Source: CBDAQD01 sp965275905 (GTDB lineage Bacteria > Pseudomonadota > Alphaproteobacteria > Rhizobiales > JAJFHC01). Taken from it: a stretch of 64,000 nt of DNA. Of this stretch, positions 52,646-60,466 are shown in pieces (position 1 is the first letter of the stretch; every line of letters starts with the position of its first letter). The stretch lies in assembly GCA_965275905.1 (NCBI GenBank), contig CBDHYJ010000059.1:1-64000 (forward strand), read 5' to 3'. The translations under genes were made by a program, and so were the position numbers. The notes below the pieces were generated by a model that saw only the letters and a list, made by a program, of their open reading frames with translations, did no database searches and was not told the DNA's origin.

Positions 52646-55078
52646 ATGGTACCTGCACACGCCCGTGTGGTGATCGTCGGCGGCGGAATTATGGGATGCG
52701 GCCTGGCTTATCATCTGGCTCACGAGGGCTGGTCCGACGTGGTTCTTCTGGAAAAGGCCGAGCTGACGTCGGGGTCGACCTGGCACGCGGCGGGCCAGAT
52801 CACGCACTCGACGTCGAGCTTCTCGCTCGGCACGTGCGTCGGCTACAACATTGACCTCTATTCGGGCGCGCTGGAAGAAGAGACAGGGCAGTCGGTCACC
52901 TGGCATGGCTGCGGTTCCCTGAGGCTCGCCTACACCGAAGACGAAGCCGACTGGCTGAAACAGACCATGAGTGTGGGCCGCTCGCTCGGCTTTCCCATGG
53001 AGATCGTCGGGCCGGACCGCATCCGCGAACTGCATCCGTTCTACAATCTCGAAGGTGTGCTGGGCGCGCTCTACACGCCCGATGACGGCCATGTCGATCC
53101 GGCGGGCGTGACCTTCGCGCTGGCGCAGGGTGCGCGCCAGAAGGGTGCGAAGATCATCCGCCGCTGCCGGGTCACGGACATCAAGCTGCAGCCGAACGGC
53201 GAGTGGCGCGTCTACACCGAGCAGGGCGAAATCGCCTGCGAGCATGTGGTCAACGCTGCGGGAACCTATGCCCGCCAGATCGGCGAGATGGTCGGCCTCG
53301 ATGTCCCGGCCACGTCGATGACGCACCATTACCTGATCACGGATACGGTTCCGGAGTTCATGGACCTCGACGCCGAACTCCCGGTCGTGCGCGACGACCG
53401 CCTGGTTTCGGGCTACATCCGCATGGAGCAGAAATCCGGTCTCATCGGCATCTATGAAAAGGCCAATCCCAACACGGTGTGGCTCGACGGTTGCCCGTGG
53501 GAGGCTGAGAACGAGCTGTTCGACCCGGACTACGACCGCATCATGCCCTGGCTTGAAAACGCGATGGAGCGCATGCCGGTGCTGGCCGAGCTCGGCATCA
53601 AGCGCGAGGTTCACGGCGCGATCTCCCATCCGCCGGACGGCAACCCGCTGATCGGCCCGGCGCCGGGCTTGCGCAATTTCTGGCTCGACTGCGGCTGCCA
53701 GATCGGCATCGGCTGGGGTCCCGGTCTGACCCGCGAACTTGCCCGCTGGATGGTGCACGGGGCCGCCAACATCAACATGCGCGACTACGATCCGCGCCGT
53801 TACGGCAGGTTCGCCGACAAGAGCTACCAGGTGACGAAGGCGAAGGAGGACTACCTGCTGCGCCACGAGATTCCGTTCCCGCATTTCAACCGGACCGAAG
53901 GCCGCCCGGTCAAGCCGAGCGCGCTCTATGGCCGCCTGCAGGAGAAGGGCGCCGTCTTCGAGGAGGTTTACGGCTGGGAGCGGCCGCGCTGGTTTGCCCG
54001 CAACGGGATCGAGCAGCGCGACTACTATTCGTTCCGGCGCGCGGCGTGGCACGACATGGTGGCCCATGAGGTCAAGGCCGTGCGCGAGCAGGCGGGCATC
54101 ATGGACATCTCGGCCTTTGCCAAGGTCGAAGTCTCCGGTCCCGATGCCGCCGCCTTCCTCGACCGCCTGATCCCGAACCGGCTGCCGTCGCGGCCGGGCC
54201 GGATCGCGCTCACGCACCTGCTCGACGACGGCGGACGTATCGAGCTTGAGACCACGATCGTGCGCCTTGCCGACGACCGCTTCTACTTCACCTGTGCGGC
54301 ATTCTTCGAGCAGCGGCTGGTCGATCACCTGGAAGGACACCGGCGCGATGACGAAGACGTCATGGTCACTAACAATGCCGACGACTGGGGGGCGCTGACG
54401 CTCAACGGACCGAAGGCGCGCGACATCCTCGGCGCGTGCACGCCGGCACCGCTCGGCAACAACGCCTTTCCCTGGCTGACGGCCCAGGAGATCGAGATTG
54501 CGGGCAAATCAATGTGGGCCTTCCGCATGTCCTATGCCGGTGAACTCGGCTGGGAGCTGCACGGTCCCCGCGAGTATCTGCCATTCGTCTATGACGCGCT
54601 GTGGGCGGCCGGCGAAGCACACGGCCTGGTCGATTACGGCTCCTTCGCCATGAACGCCATGCGCATGGAGAAGATGTTCAAGGGCGCGGGCGAGCTCACG
54701 AACGAGGTCACGCTGCCGGAAGCCGACGTCATGCGTTTCGTCAAGCTCGACAAGCCCGACTTTGTCGGCAAGGCGGCGACGGTAAAGGCAACGGAGGAGC
54801 CGTTGCGCTGGACCTGCGCGTACCTTGAAATCGAAGCCGACGGCGAGAATGACGGACATGGCGGGGAGGCGGTGCTCTCCAACGGCACCTGCATCGGCTC
54901 CACGACCTCCGTCGCATACGGTCACAGCACCGAAAAGCTGCTCGCCTTTGCCTATATCAAGCCCGAGCACGCCGAGCCCGGCACCGCGCTTGACGTCCTG
55001 ATCATGAATGAGCGGCGCGCGGCCACCGTGCTTGGTGAGCCGGTCTACGACGCCGCCAACGAACGCCCGCGAAGCTGA
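52646..55078 (+). CDS. Dimethylglycine-dehydrogenase-like FAD-GcvT protein (locus B)
   Basis: 810 residues with the same architecture as the locus A protein: Rossmann GGGIMG, VVLLEKAELTSGSTWHAAGQ with His47 matching the covalent-flavin His, YTPDDGHVDPAG, then a GcvT-like folate domain (AGIMDISAFAKVEVSGPDAAAFLDRL ... YAGELGWELHGPREYLPF ... GLVDYGSFAMNAMRMEK). It should oxidatively demethylate a tertiary or secondary N-methyl amine and load the carbon onto tetrahydrofolate. It faces the Rieske operon and is followed by an aminotransferase, fitting a stepwise demethylation route. Confidence 0.92.
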   Translation: MVPAHARVVIVGGGIMGCGLAYHLAHEGWSDVVLLEKAELTSGSTWHAAGQITHSTSSFSLGTCVGYNIDLYSGALEEETGQSVTWHGCGSLRLAYTEDEADWLKQTMSVGRSLGFPMEIVGPDRIRELHPFYNLEGVLGALYTPDDGHVDPAGVTFALAQGARQKGAKIIRRCRVTDIKLQPNGEWRVYTEQGEIACEHVVNAAGTYARQIGEMVGLDVPATSMTHHYLITDTVPEFMDLDAELPVVRDDRLVSGYIRMEQKSGLIGIYEKANPNTVWLDGCPWEAENELFDPDYDRIMPWLENAMERMPVLAELGIKREVHGAISHPPDGNPLIGPAPGLRNFWLDCGCQIGIGWGPGLTRELARWMVHGAANINMRDYDPRRYGRFADKSYQVTKAKEDYLLRHEIPFPHFNRTEGRPVKPSALYGRLQEKGAVFEEVYGWERPRWFARNGIEQRDYYSFRRAAWHDMVAHEVKAVREQAGIMDISAFAKVEVSGPDAAAFLDRLIPNRLPSRPGRIALTHLLDDGGRIELETTIVRLADDRFYFTCAAFFEQRLVDHLEGHRRDDEDVMVTNNADDWGALTLNGPKARDILGACTPAPLGNNAFPWLTAQEIEIAGKSMWAFRMSYAGELGWELHGPREYLPFVYDALWAAGEAHGLVDYGSFAMNAMRMEKMFKGAGELTNEVTLPEADVMRFVKLDKPDFVGKAATVKATEEPLRWTCAYLEIEADGENDGHGGEAVLSNGTCIGSTTSVAYGHSTEKLLAFAYIKPEHAEPGTALDVLIMNERRAATVLGEPVYDAANERPRS

Positions 55079-55090
55079 GGGAGAAGACCC

Positions 55091-56398
55091 ATGTCGCACG
55101 CAGAACTCGCGCCCGCCTCCAACACGCAGGAGGAGTATTACGACATCGCGGAAGCAACGCTGCCGGGCGCCGGTCTCGGCGGTTACGCGCTGCCCGAAGA
55201 CGTCCGCTTCATCATCCGCGAGGGTCATGGCGGCCGTCTCGTCTCCATGGAGGGACGGGAATACGTCGATTTCGTTTGCGGGGCGGGGGCCACGATCATC
55301 GGCCACGATCACCCCGACGTCATCGAGGCGGTCAAGGCCCGGGCTTCCAAGGGCCTGCACTTCTTCGGTACCCTGAATGACGCCGCGGTCGAGCTGGCCG
55401 ACGTTCTGGTGGCCGCAATTCCCTGCGCCGAGCGCATCATTTATACGACCACTGGCTCGGAGGCGACGTCCTACTGCATGCGTATTGCGCGGGCGGTGAC
55501 AGGCAGGCCGAAGATCCTCAAGTTCGAGGGCGCCTATCACGGCAACCACGACTACGCGTCCTTCTCGCAGTTCCCGACGCGGCCGGCCAACTACCCCATG
55601 GCGACGGCCGATATCGGCGGCGTGCCCCAGGCCCTGCAGGACACCATGATGGTGGCGCCCTACAACGACCTCGACACGGTCGAGAGCATCCTGTCGGAGC
55701 ATTCGGACGAGATCGCCGCGATCATCGTCGAGCCGGTCCAGCGCATCATTTTCCCGAAGCCCGGATTTCTCGAGGGTCTGCGCAGCCTCGCCGACAAGTA
55801 CGGCGTGCTCCTGATCTTCGACGAGGTGGTCACCGGCTTCCGCCTGAGCCTCGGCGGCGCGCAGGGTTATTTCGGCGTCAAGCCGGATCTTGCGAGCTAC
55901 GGCAAGATCGTCGGCGGCGGCGGGCCGCTCGGCTGTGTCGGCGGCCGGGCCGATCTGCTCGACGCCACCAACCCGAACCGCAAGGGCCGTGCCGACTACG
56001 CCTACATCAACGGCACGCTGCACGGCAATCCGATCGCCGCCGTGGCCGGTCTCGCGACCCTGCGCGTTCTGGAACAAACGGGTTTCTACGACGACTTCCA
56101 TGCCCGTGCTGACACGTTCCGCGCCGCCATCCAGTCCGTGCTCGACAGCCACGGCCTTCCGGCCATCGTTCCGGGCAAGGCATCGTTCTGGCAGATCCTT
56201 TTCGCCGACGACGAGCCGTCCAACCAGATGGATGTGCTCAGCACCGACATGAAGCGCTCCGGCGCACTCGATGTCGAGCTTTTGCGCAACGGTGTCTACG
56301 TGCTGCCCAATGTGCGGCGCTTCTTCTCGGCCGCTCATGATGATGCGGATCTGGAAGCGACGGTCGAGGCATTCGGAAAGGCCTGCGCGGCGATCTGA
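55091..56398 (+). CDS. Class III PLP aminotransferase (glutamate-1-semialdehyde aminomutase-like)
   Basis: 435 residues of the aspartate aminotransferase superfamily, class III. Asp244 in LLIFDEVVTGFRL contacts the cofactor ring nitrogen, and Lys272 in ASYGKIVGGGGPLG is the Schiff-base lysine; TTTGSEATSYCMRIARA binds the phosphate. GSA-like members outside heme synthesis act on omega-amino and beta-amino acids. It lies 12 bases after the FAD-GcvT gene with GGGAGAAG before its ATG, so it is in the same operon and may remove the amino group after demethylation. Confidence 0.92.
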   Translation: MSHAELAPASNTQEEYYDIAEATLPGAGLGGYALPEDVRFIIREGHGGRLVSMEGREYVDFVCGAGATIIGHDHPDVIEAVKARASKGLHFFGTLNDAAVELADVLVAAIPCAERIIYTTTGSEATSYCMRIARAVTGRPKILKFEGAYHGNHDYASFSQFPTRPANYPMATADIGGVPQALQDTMMVAPYNDLDTVESILSEHSDEIAAIIVEPVQRIIFPKPGFLEGLRSLADKYGVLLIFDEVVTGFRLSLGGAQGYFGVKPDLASYGKIVGGGGPLGCVGGRADLLDATNPNRKGRADYAYINGTLHGNPIAAVAGLATLRVLEQTGFYDDFHARADTFRAAIQSVLDSHGLPAIVPGKASFWQILFADDEPSNQMDVLSTDMKRSGALDVELLRNGVYVLPNVRRFFSAAHDDADLEATVEAFGKACAAI

Positions 56399-56411
56399 GC
56401 GATTTGCCGCC

Positions 56412-56930
56412 TCAGAGCACTTTCCTGAAGTGGAAACGCCGGATGCCGCCGCCGATCGTCTTTAACGTCGGCGTCTCCGCGACCTCTTCGCCCGTGAGCG
56501 TGTATCCGCAGTCGCGATAGAGGCTGACGGCGGCATGCTGCAGTTCCGAGGTGCTGAGCCTGAGTTCTGCGGCGCCGGCGTCCCGGCACCGGTTTTCTGC
56601 GAAAGTCAGCATGAGACGGGCGATTCCCTGGCGGCGCGCATCGGGCGCGACATACATGCGGCGCAGTTCGAACGCGCCGTCGTCGTGACGTTCCAGCCCG
56701 AACATGCCGGCGAGTTGTCCGCGTTGCTCCGCGATCCAGAAGCTGCCGCCCTGATCCATGTAATAGGCCTTTATGCGGCCGATCTCCTGGCGAACCGACT
56801 CCTCGGCGTAGGTCTCGAAGCGGGCCTTGAAGTGTTCATGCGCCAGTTCCCGGTTGACCGCGACGAACAGATCACGGACCGGTCGGGCATCCTCGTCGGC
56901 ATAGGCACGGATGTGGACGTCGTTGGTCAT
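56412..56930 (-). CDS. GNAT-family N-acetyltransferase
   Basis: About 172 residues starting MTNDVHIRAYADEDARPVRDLFVAVNRELA. The acetyl-CoA motif is LRRMYVAPDARRQGIARLMLTFAENRC and the C-terminal STSELQHAAVSLYRDCGYTLTG is typical. The ATG at 56930 overlaps the enoyl-CoA hydratase stop as ATGA, so the longer frame from 56978 is not used. Substrate unknown. Confidence 0.87.
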   Translation of the reverse strand: MTNDVHIRAYADEDARPVRDLFVAVNRELAHEHFKARFETYAEESVRQEIGRIKAYYMDQGGSFWIAEQRGQLAGMFGLERHDDGAFELRRMYVAPDARRQGIARLMLTFAENRCRDAGAAELRLSTSELQHAAVSLYRDCGYTLTGEEVAETPTLKTIGGGIRRFHFRKVL

Positions 56931-57772
56931 TGCGTTCCAGTTGGGGAGCCGAAACCGGCGGGACAAGCCCATGGACAACTCCAGCGGCCGAGATAGTTTG
57001 GCGGACGCCGCGCGATCCAGGCATCCAGTGCCTCGCGCATGTCGTGGGTCGGCACCATGCGGGCGAACTGTTCGCTCTCGATCGCCAGCCCTTCATCGAT
57101 GCTTGCGTTCAGGCCGCGCGTGACGGCCGCGAGGATCCTCGATGCCGCTACAGGCGAGTGCCGCAGGATGCGGTCCGCAAGGTCAAGCGCTGCGGGCATG
57201 AGATCCTCATGCGGGACGACCTGGTTGACGAGGCCGATCTCGACGGCGCGTTGCGGCGAAAAGGGATCGCCCGTGAGCAGGAGTTCCAGGGCGCGCTTGC
57301 GGCCGGCCAGGCGCGGTAGCCGCTGCGTGCCGCCGAACGTGGGCGGAATGCCGATATTGATCTCGGGCTTGGCAAAGCTTGCCTGTTCGCTGGCCACCGC
57401 CAGATGCACGGCCTCCGTGATCTCGCAGCCGCCGCCGAAGGCGATGCCGTTCACAGCCGCGATGACGGGTTTCGGGAACGCCTCAAGTCGCGCCGTCATC
57501 GCCTGGCCACGCCGCACGAACGCCTTGACCGCAGCGTCGGGTCCCAGCTTCGTGCTTTCCGAGAACTCGTGAATGTCGGCGCCGGCCGAGAATGCCTTTT
57601 CGCCTGCGCCGGTAAGAATAACGGCACGGACTTCCGGATTGTCCTCGACGCGGTCGAGCGTTTCGACCAGCCGGTCGATCAGTTCGTAATTCAGCGCGTT
57701 CAGTTTCCCGGGCCGGTTCAGGGTCAGAATGGCCACGGCACCGCGTTGGTCGCGGATCACGGATTCAGTCAT
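56927..57772 (-). CDS. Enoyl-CoA hydratase/isomerase family protein
   Basis: 281 residues of the crotonase fold: GAVAILTLNRPGKLNALNYELIDRL, oxyanion-hole segments AFSAGADIHEF and VNGIAFGGGCEITEAVHLAVASEQASF, and PPTFGGTQRLPRLAGRKRALELLLTG. Glu in GGGCEITEA and the ADIHEF loop suit hydratase activity. First gene of a two-gene unit with the GNAT gene, divergent from a TetR gene across a palindrome, so probably repressed by that TetR. Confidence 0.92.
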   Translation of the reverse strand: MTESVIRDQRGAVAILTLNRPGKLNALNYELIDRLVETLDRVEDNPEVRAVILTGAGEKAFSAGADIHEFSESTKLGPDAAVKAFVRRGQAMTARLEAFPKPVIAAVNGIAFGGGCEITEAVHLAVASEQASFAKPEINIGIPPTFGGTQRLPRLAGRKRALELLLTGDPFSPQRAVEIGLVNQVVPHEDLMPAALDLADRILRHSPVAASRILAAVTRGLNASIDEGLAIESEQFARMVPTHDMREALDAWIARRPPNYLGRWSCPWACPAGFGSPTGTQ

Positions 57773-57830
57773 GTGTGTCTCCGGTCTTGCTGCGAAAATC
57801 TGCCGTGACCGTATTTTGCAATCGCCTTTA

Positions 57831-57856
57831 AAGTATACTCACTAGACGGTATACTT
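57831..57856. promoter_or_regulatory. Inverted repeat in the divergent ECH/tetR promoter
   Basis: AAGTATAC (57831-57838) and GTATACTT (57849-57856), a perfect 8-base inverted repeat with a 10-base spacer, in the 90-base gap between the divergent hydratase and tetR genes, ending 6 bases before the tetR ATG. Likely TetR operator. Confidence 0.72.
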
Positions 57857-57862
57857 AATTTC

Positions 57863-58444
57863 ATGCCACGGGATTCCAGCAAGACCCGCAAGTCGATAAT
57901 CGATGCGGCCGGACGGCTCTTCTACGGCGAAGGTATCCGCGCCGTGAGCGTCGACAGCGTGGCCGAAGCGGCCGGCGTGACCAAGAAGACGCTGTATTAC
58001 CACTTCGCCAGCAAGGATGATCTGATCGAGGCCTATCTGGACTCGCGGGATCAGCCGACACTCGACCTGTTCAGGCGCTGGTATGACGAAACTGAAGGTA
58101 CGGTCGCCGACAAGGTCCGCGGCATGTTCGAACGGTTTGCGGAAGTTTCCGGCAGTACGCGCTGGAAGGGTTGCGGGTTCCTGCGGACAACCGCGGAACT
58201 GGCGGCGTTTCCGGGACATCCGGCAATCGCGGCCGGCGCACGGCACAAGAAACGCTTTGAGGCCTGGCTCGCGGCGATTCTCGAAGAAGCACAGGTTGCG
58301 CAGCCGGCGGCAATCGCCCGCCAGGTTGTCGTTCTGCTGGATGGTGCCGCGACCGTCATGCTGATTCACCGCGACGCGGATTACGTGCTTTCCGCTGCCG
58401 AACTGGCGGCAGGTCTTGTGCGAAACGCTGTAAAGCAGCCATGA
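57863..58444 (+). CDS. TetR-family transcriptional regulator
   Basis: 193 residues: N-terminal HTH (SIIDAAGRLFYGEGIRAVSVDSVAEAAGVTKKTLYYHFASKDDLIEAYL) and a TetR_C-type ligand domain (GCGFLRTTAELAAFPGHPAIAAGARHKKRFEAWL). Its start lies next to a perfect inverted repeat shared with the divergent enoyl-CoA hydratase gene. The stop codon lies inside the first half of the LysR-type palindrome, upstream of the LysR gene. Confidence 0.92.
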   Translation: MPRDSSKTRKSIIDAAGRLFYGEGIRAVSVDSVAEAAGVTKKTLYYHFASKDDLIEAYLDSRDQPTLDLFRRWYDETEGTVADKVRGMFERFAEVSGSTRWKGCGFLRTTAELAAFPGHPAIAAGARHKKRFEAWLAAILEEAQVAQPAAIARQVVVLLDGAATVMLIHRDADYVLSAAELAAGLVRNAVKQP

Positions 58445-58460
58445 CTTGAAATTTGTTCAC
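58441..58460. promoter_or_regulatory. LysR-type box upstream of the LysR gene
   Basis: ATGACTTGAA, five bases, then TTCAC: the same left half as the full palindrome at 59409-59433, with a degenerate right half. It lies about 20 bases before the LysR start and suggests autoregulation. Confidence 0.6.
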
Positions 58461-58480
58461 ATCTGACGCAGATTTTGGGC

Positions 58481-59404
58481 ATGGCAATTCCAAAGATGAC
58501 GCTGCCGCCGTTCGCGGCACTGCGCGCATTTCATGCCGCGGCCACTCATGACCGCTACCGCGACGCTGCCGAGAGCCTCGGCGTCACGGAGTCCGCGATC
58601 AGCCACCAGGTGCGCCGGCTGGAGGAGTTTCTGCAGACCGCCCTGATTGACCGCTCGGGCGGCCGGCCGAAGCTAACGGATGCCGGACGGCGGTATCTGG
58701 AACAGATCGAGCCGCCGATGCGCCAGATCCAGGCCGCAACCGAAGCGTTCATGCCGGCAACCGGGCGGAGCGCTCTGCGCCTGACATTGCCTCCGTCGCT
58801 TGCCGCGACCTGGCTTATTCCACGGCTGGGGGCATTCGAGCGGGAAAACCCCGAAACAGACCTGCAGCTCATAACAACCACTCGGGTCATCGACCTTCGG
58901 CGCGACCAGGTAAACCTGGCAATTCGGCACGGAAGAGGCGAATGGAGCGATGTTGAAGCGACCTTTCTCCTTGCCGAGGCGGCGCTGCCGGTCTGTGCGC
59001 CAGGCTACCTCGATCCTCTGCCGGAAAAGCCCACTCAGGAGGTTCTCGGCAAGGTCCGTTTCATCACCAGTTCGCACTTCCCCGATGAATGGGAAGAATG
59101 GGCGAAGGCGCATGGTCTAGAGCCTCCGGGACTGAAGGATCTCGTCGCCTTCGACGCCATGGAACAGGTGCTCCAGGTGGCGGAAAACGGCCATGGACTG
59201 GCCATGGGGCGGCGTCCGATGGTCGATGACTGGCTTGCCAGCGGGCGTCTGATCGCACCATTCGGCAAAGCCGATCCGACCGGGGCCGCCTACTACCTGT
59301 GCCGCCCGGCGGAAACGGTTCCGACGGCGGCGGAACGCCGTCTCGAACGCTGGCTGGTCGCTATGGCGAAAGACTGGCAGGCGATTGCCGGTGATCTCCA
59401 GTAA
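58481..59404 (+). CDS. LysR-family regulator (GcvA-like)
   Basis: 307 residues from ATG 58481. HTH TLPPFAALRAFHAAATHDRYRDAAESLGVTESAISHQVRRLEEFLQ; substrate-binding domain with LRLTLPPSLAATWLIPRLGAFERENPETDLQLITTTRVIDL, a form typical of the GcvA/AmpR branch. The same palindromic box is found before this gene and in the 133 bases before the downstream oxygenase gene, so it probably controls both. Inducer unknown. Confidence 0.92.
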   Translation: MAIPKMTLPPFAALRAFHAAATHDRYRDAAESLGVTESAISHQVRRLEEFLQTALIDRSGGRPKLTDAGRRYLEQIEPPMRQIQAATEAFMPATGRSALRLTLPPSLAATWLIPRLGAFERENPETDLQLITTTRVIDLRRDQVNLAIRHGRGEWSDVEATFLLAEAALPVCAPGYLDPLPEKPTQEVLGKVRFITSSHFPDEWEEWAKAHGLEPPGLKDLVAFDAMEQVLQVAENGHGLAMGRRPMVDDWLASGRLIAPFGKADPTGAAYYLCRPAETVPTAAERRLERWLVAMAKDWQAIAGDLQ

Positions 59405-59408
59405 CATC

Positions 59409-59433
59409 ATGACTTGAATTTTGTTCAAGTCAT
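59409..59433. promoter_or_regulatory. LysR-type palindrome before the CmcJ/NvfI-family gene
   Basis: Perfect 10-base arms ATGACTTGAA (59409-59418) and TTCAAGTCAT (59424-59433) with a 5-base spacer; the TTGAA-N5-TTCAA core fits LysR T-N11-A boxes. About 105 bases before the target start and matching the half-site before lysR. Confidence 0.75.
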
Positions 59434-59537
59434 CCTGAACCGAAATCGATGGATTCCAGGGCCCGGGCGGCACATCTCCTGGACATGGTTGATGATCAAG
59501 GCTGATAGACCAGCCGGTTCAGGAAAGGATACCCGTC

Positions 59538-60404
59538 ATGAGCACCGCAGCATCCGTTGCCGCCGCGTCCCGCGCAAGCAACGTCTTCGCGACGGTTTTT
59601 GCGCCGCTGAACTTCATCCGGCGCCAGGATACCAAGCCGTCATTCGAGAGTTCCGCCCTGACCGGCGGCGCACCGCGATATTCCTATGAAATGGAGGCGC
59701 ACACCGTTCCCATTGCCGACATGCGTCCGTTTGCCGATGACCTGTCGCTCGACGAGGAAGGCTTCGAGCTGCTCACTGAACCGACCGCGGTGCGTGATTT
59801 CTATGACGATGATGCGGTCGGTCACTACTACCACGACGAGATCGAAACGCTTTTGCGCAGCCGGCTCGGCGCTGACCGCGTGGTTGTCTTCGATGCCACC
59901 CGGCGGTCCGACGGCGGCGGCGGTGCTGCGAACCCGGACGGCAAACGCGGACCGGCTGGCCAGCTCCATGTCGATTACACGGAAAAGAGCGGTCCCCAGC
60001 GTGCGAAGGACGTTCTGGGCGAGGAAGAATACGAGCGGCTGATCGCGTCCGGCGCCCGGATCGTGCAGGTCAATGTCTGGCGTCCGATCAAAGGGCCGGT
60101 CCAGCGCTCGCCTCTGGCGCTGGCGGATGCAGCCAGCGTGCGCAAGGGAGACCTCGTTGCCACGGACCAGATCTTTCCCGACCGCATCGGCGAGATTTAC
60201 AACGTCGCCCAGTCGCCCACGCAGCGGTGGTACTACGCGCCGCACATGACGCCGGACGAAGTCCTGCTCATCAAGGGTTGGGACAGCCTCGACGACGGTC
60301 GCGCGCGCTTCACACCGCACGGCGCCTTCAATCCGCCGGAAGTCGACGATGATGCGCCCGCCAGGGAAAGCATCGAGATCAGGACTATCGTGATTATCGA
60401 GTAA
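59538..60404 (+). CDS. CmcJ/NvfI-family oxygenase
   Basis: 288 residues. GQLHVDYTEKSG carries the His and Asp expected of the metal site; VNVWRPIKGPVQRSPLALAD and the terminal RFTPHGAFNPPEV...ESIEIRTIV motif are the hallmarks of the CmcJ/NvfI/AsaB family, best known from fungal and actinobacterial secondary metabolism. The family is assigned a 2-oxoglutarate or related non-heme-iron oxygenase role. It is a single gene downstream of the LysR palindrome. Substrate unknown. Confidence 0.87.
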   Translation: MSTAASVAAASRASNVFATVFAPLNFIRRQDTKPSFESSALTGGAPRYSYEMEAHTVPIADMRPFADDLSLDEEGFELLTEPTAVRDFYDDDAVGHYYHDEIETLLRSRLGADRVVVFDATRRSDGGGGAANPDGKRGPAGQLHVDYTEKSGPQRAKDVLGEEEYERLIASGARIVQVNVWRPIKGPVQRSPLALADAASVRKGDLVATDQIFPDRIGEIYNVAQSPTQRWYYAPHMTPDEVLLIKGWDSLDDGRARFTPHGAFNPPEVDDDAPARESIEIRTIVIIE

Positions 60405-60405
60405 C

Positions 60406-60450
60406 GCCTCACCCGTGAGGCCGGTCCCGCGTCCTGATGCGCGGGGCCGG
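60406..60450. terminator. Double hairpin between convergent genes
   Basis: Stem GCCTCAC/GTGAGGC (60406-60421, 2-base loop) immediately followed by a second 11-base stem from CCGGTCCCGCG (60421-60431) to its near-complement at 60440-60450. It sits between the oxygenase stop and the convergent MFS stop and probably ends transcription in both directions. Confidence 0.6.
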
Positions 60451-60466
60451 CGACCGCGTGTTCGAC

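Noticed and set aside
52613..54340. 575-codon open frame on the minus strand
   Set aside because: Antisense shadow of the FAD-GcvT gene; long only because of high GC content. No domains, no ribosome site, and the plus-strand protein has full family motifs.
54509..56338. 609-codon open frame on the minus strand
   Set aside because: Shadow covering the end of the FAD-GcvT gene and the aminotransferase; composition is repetitive and no fold is recognisable.
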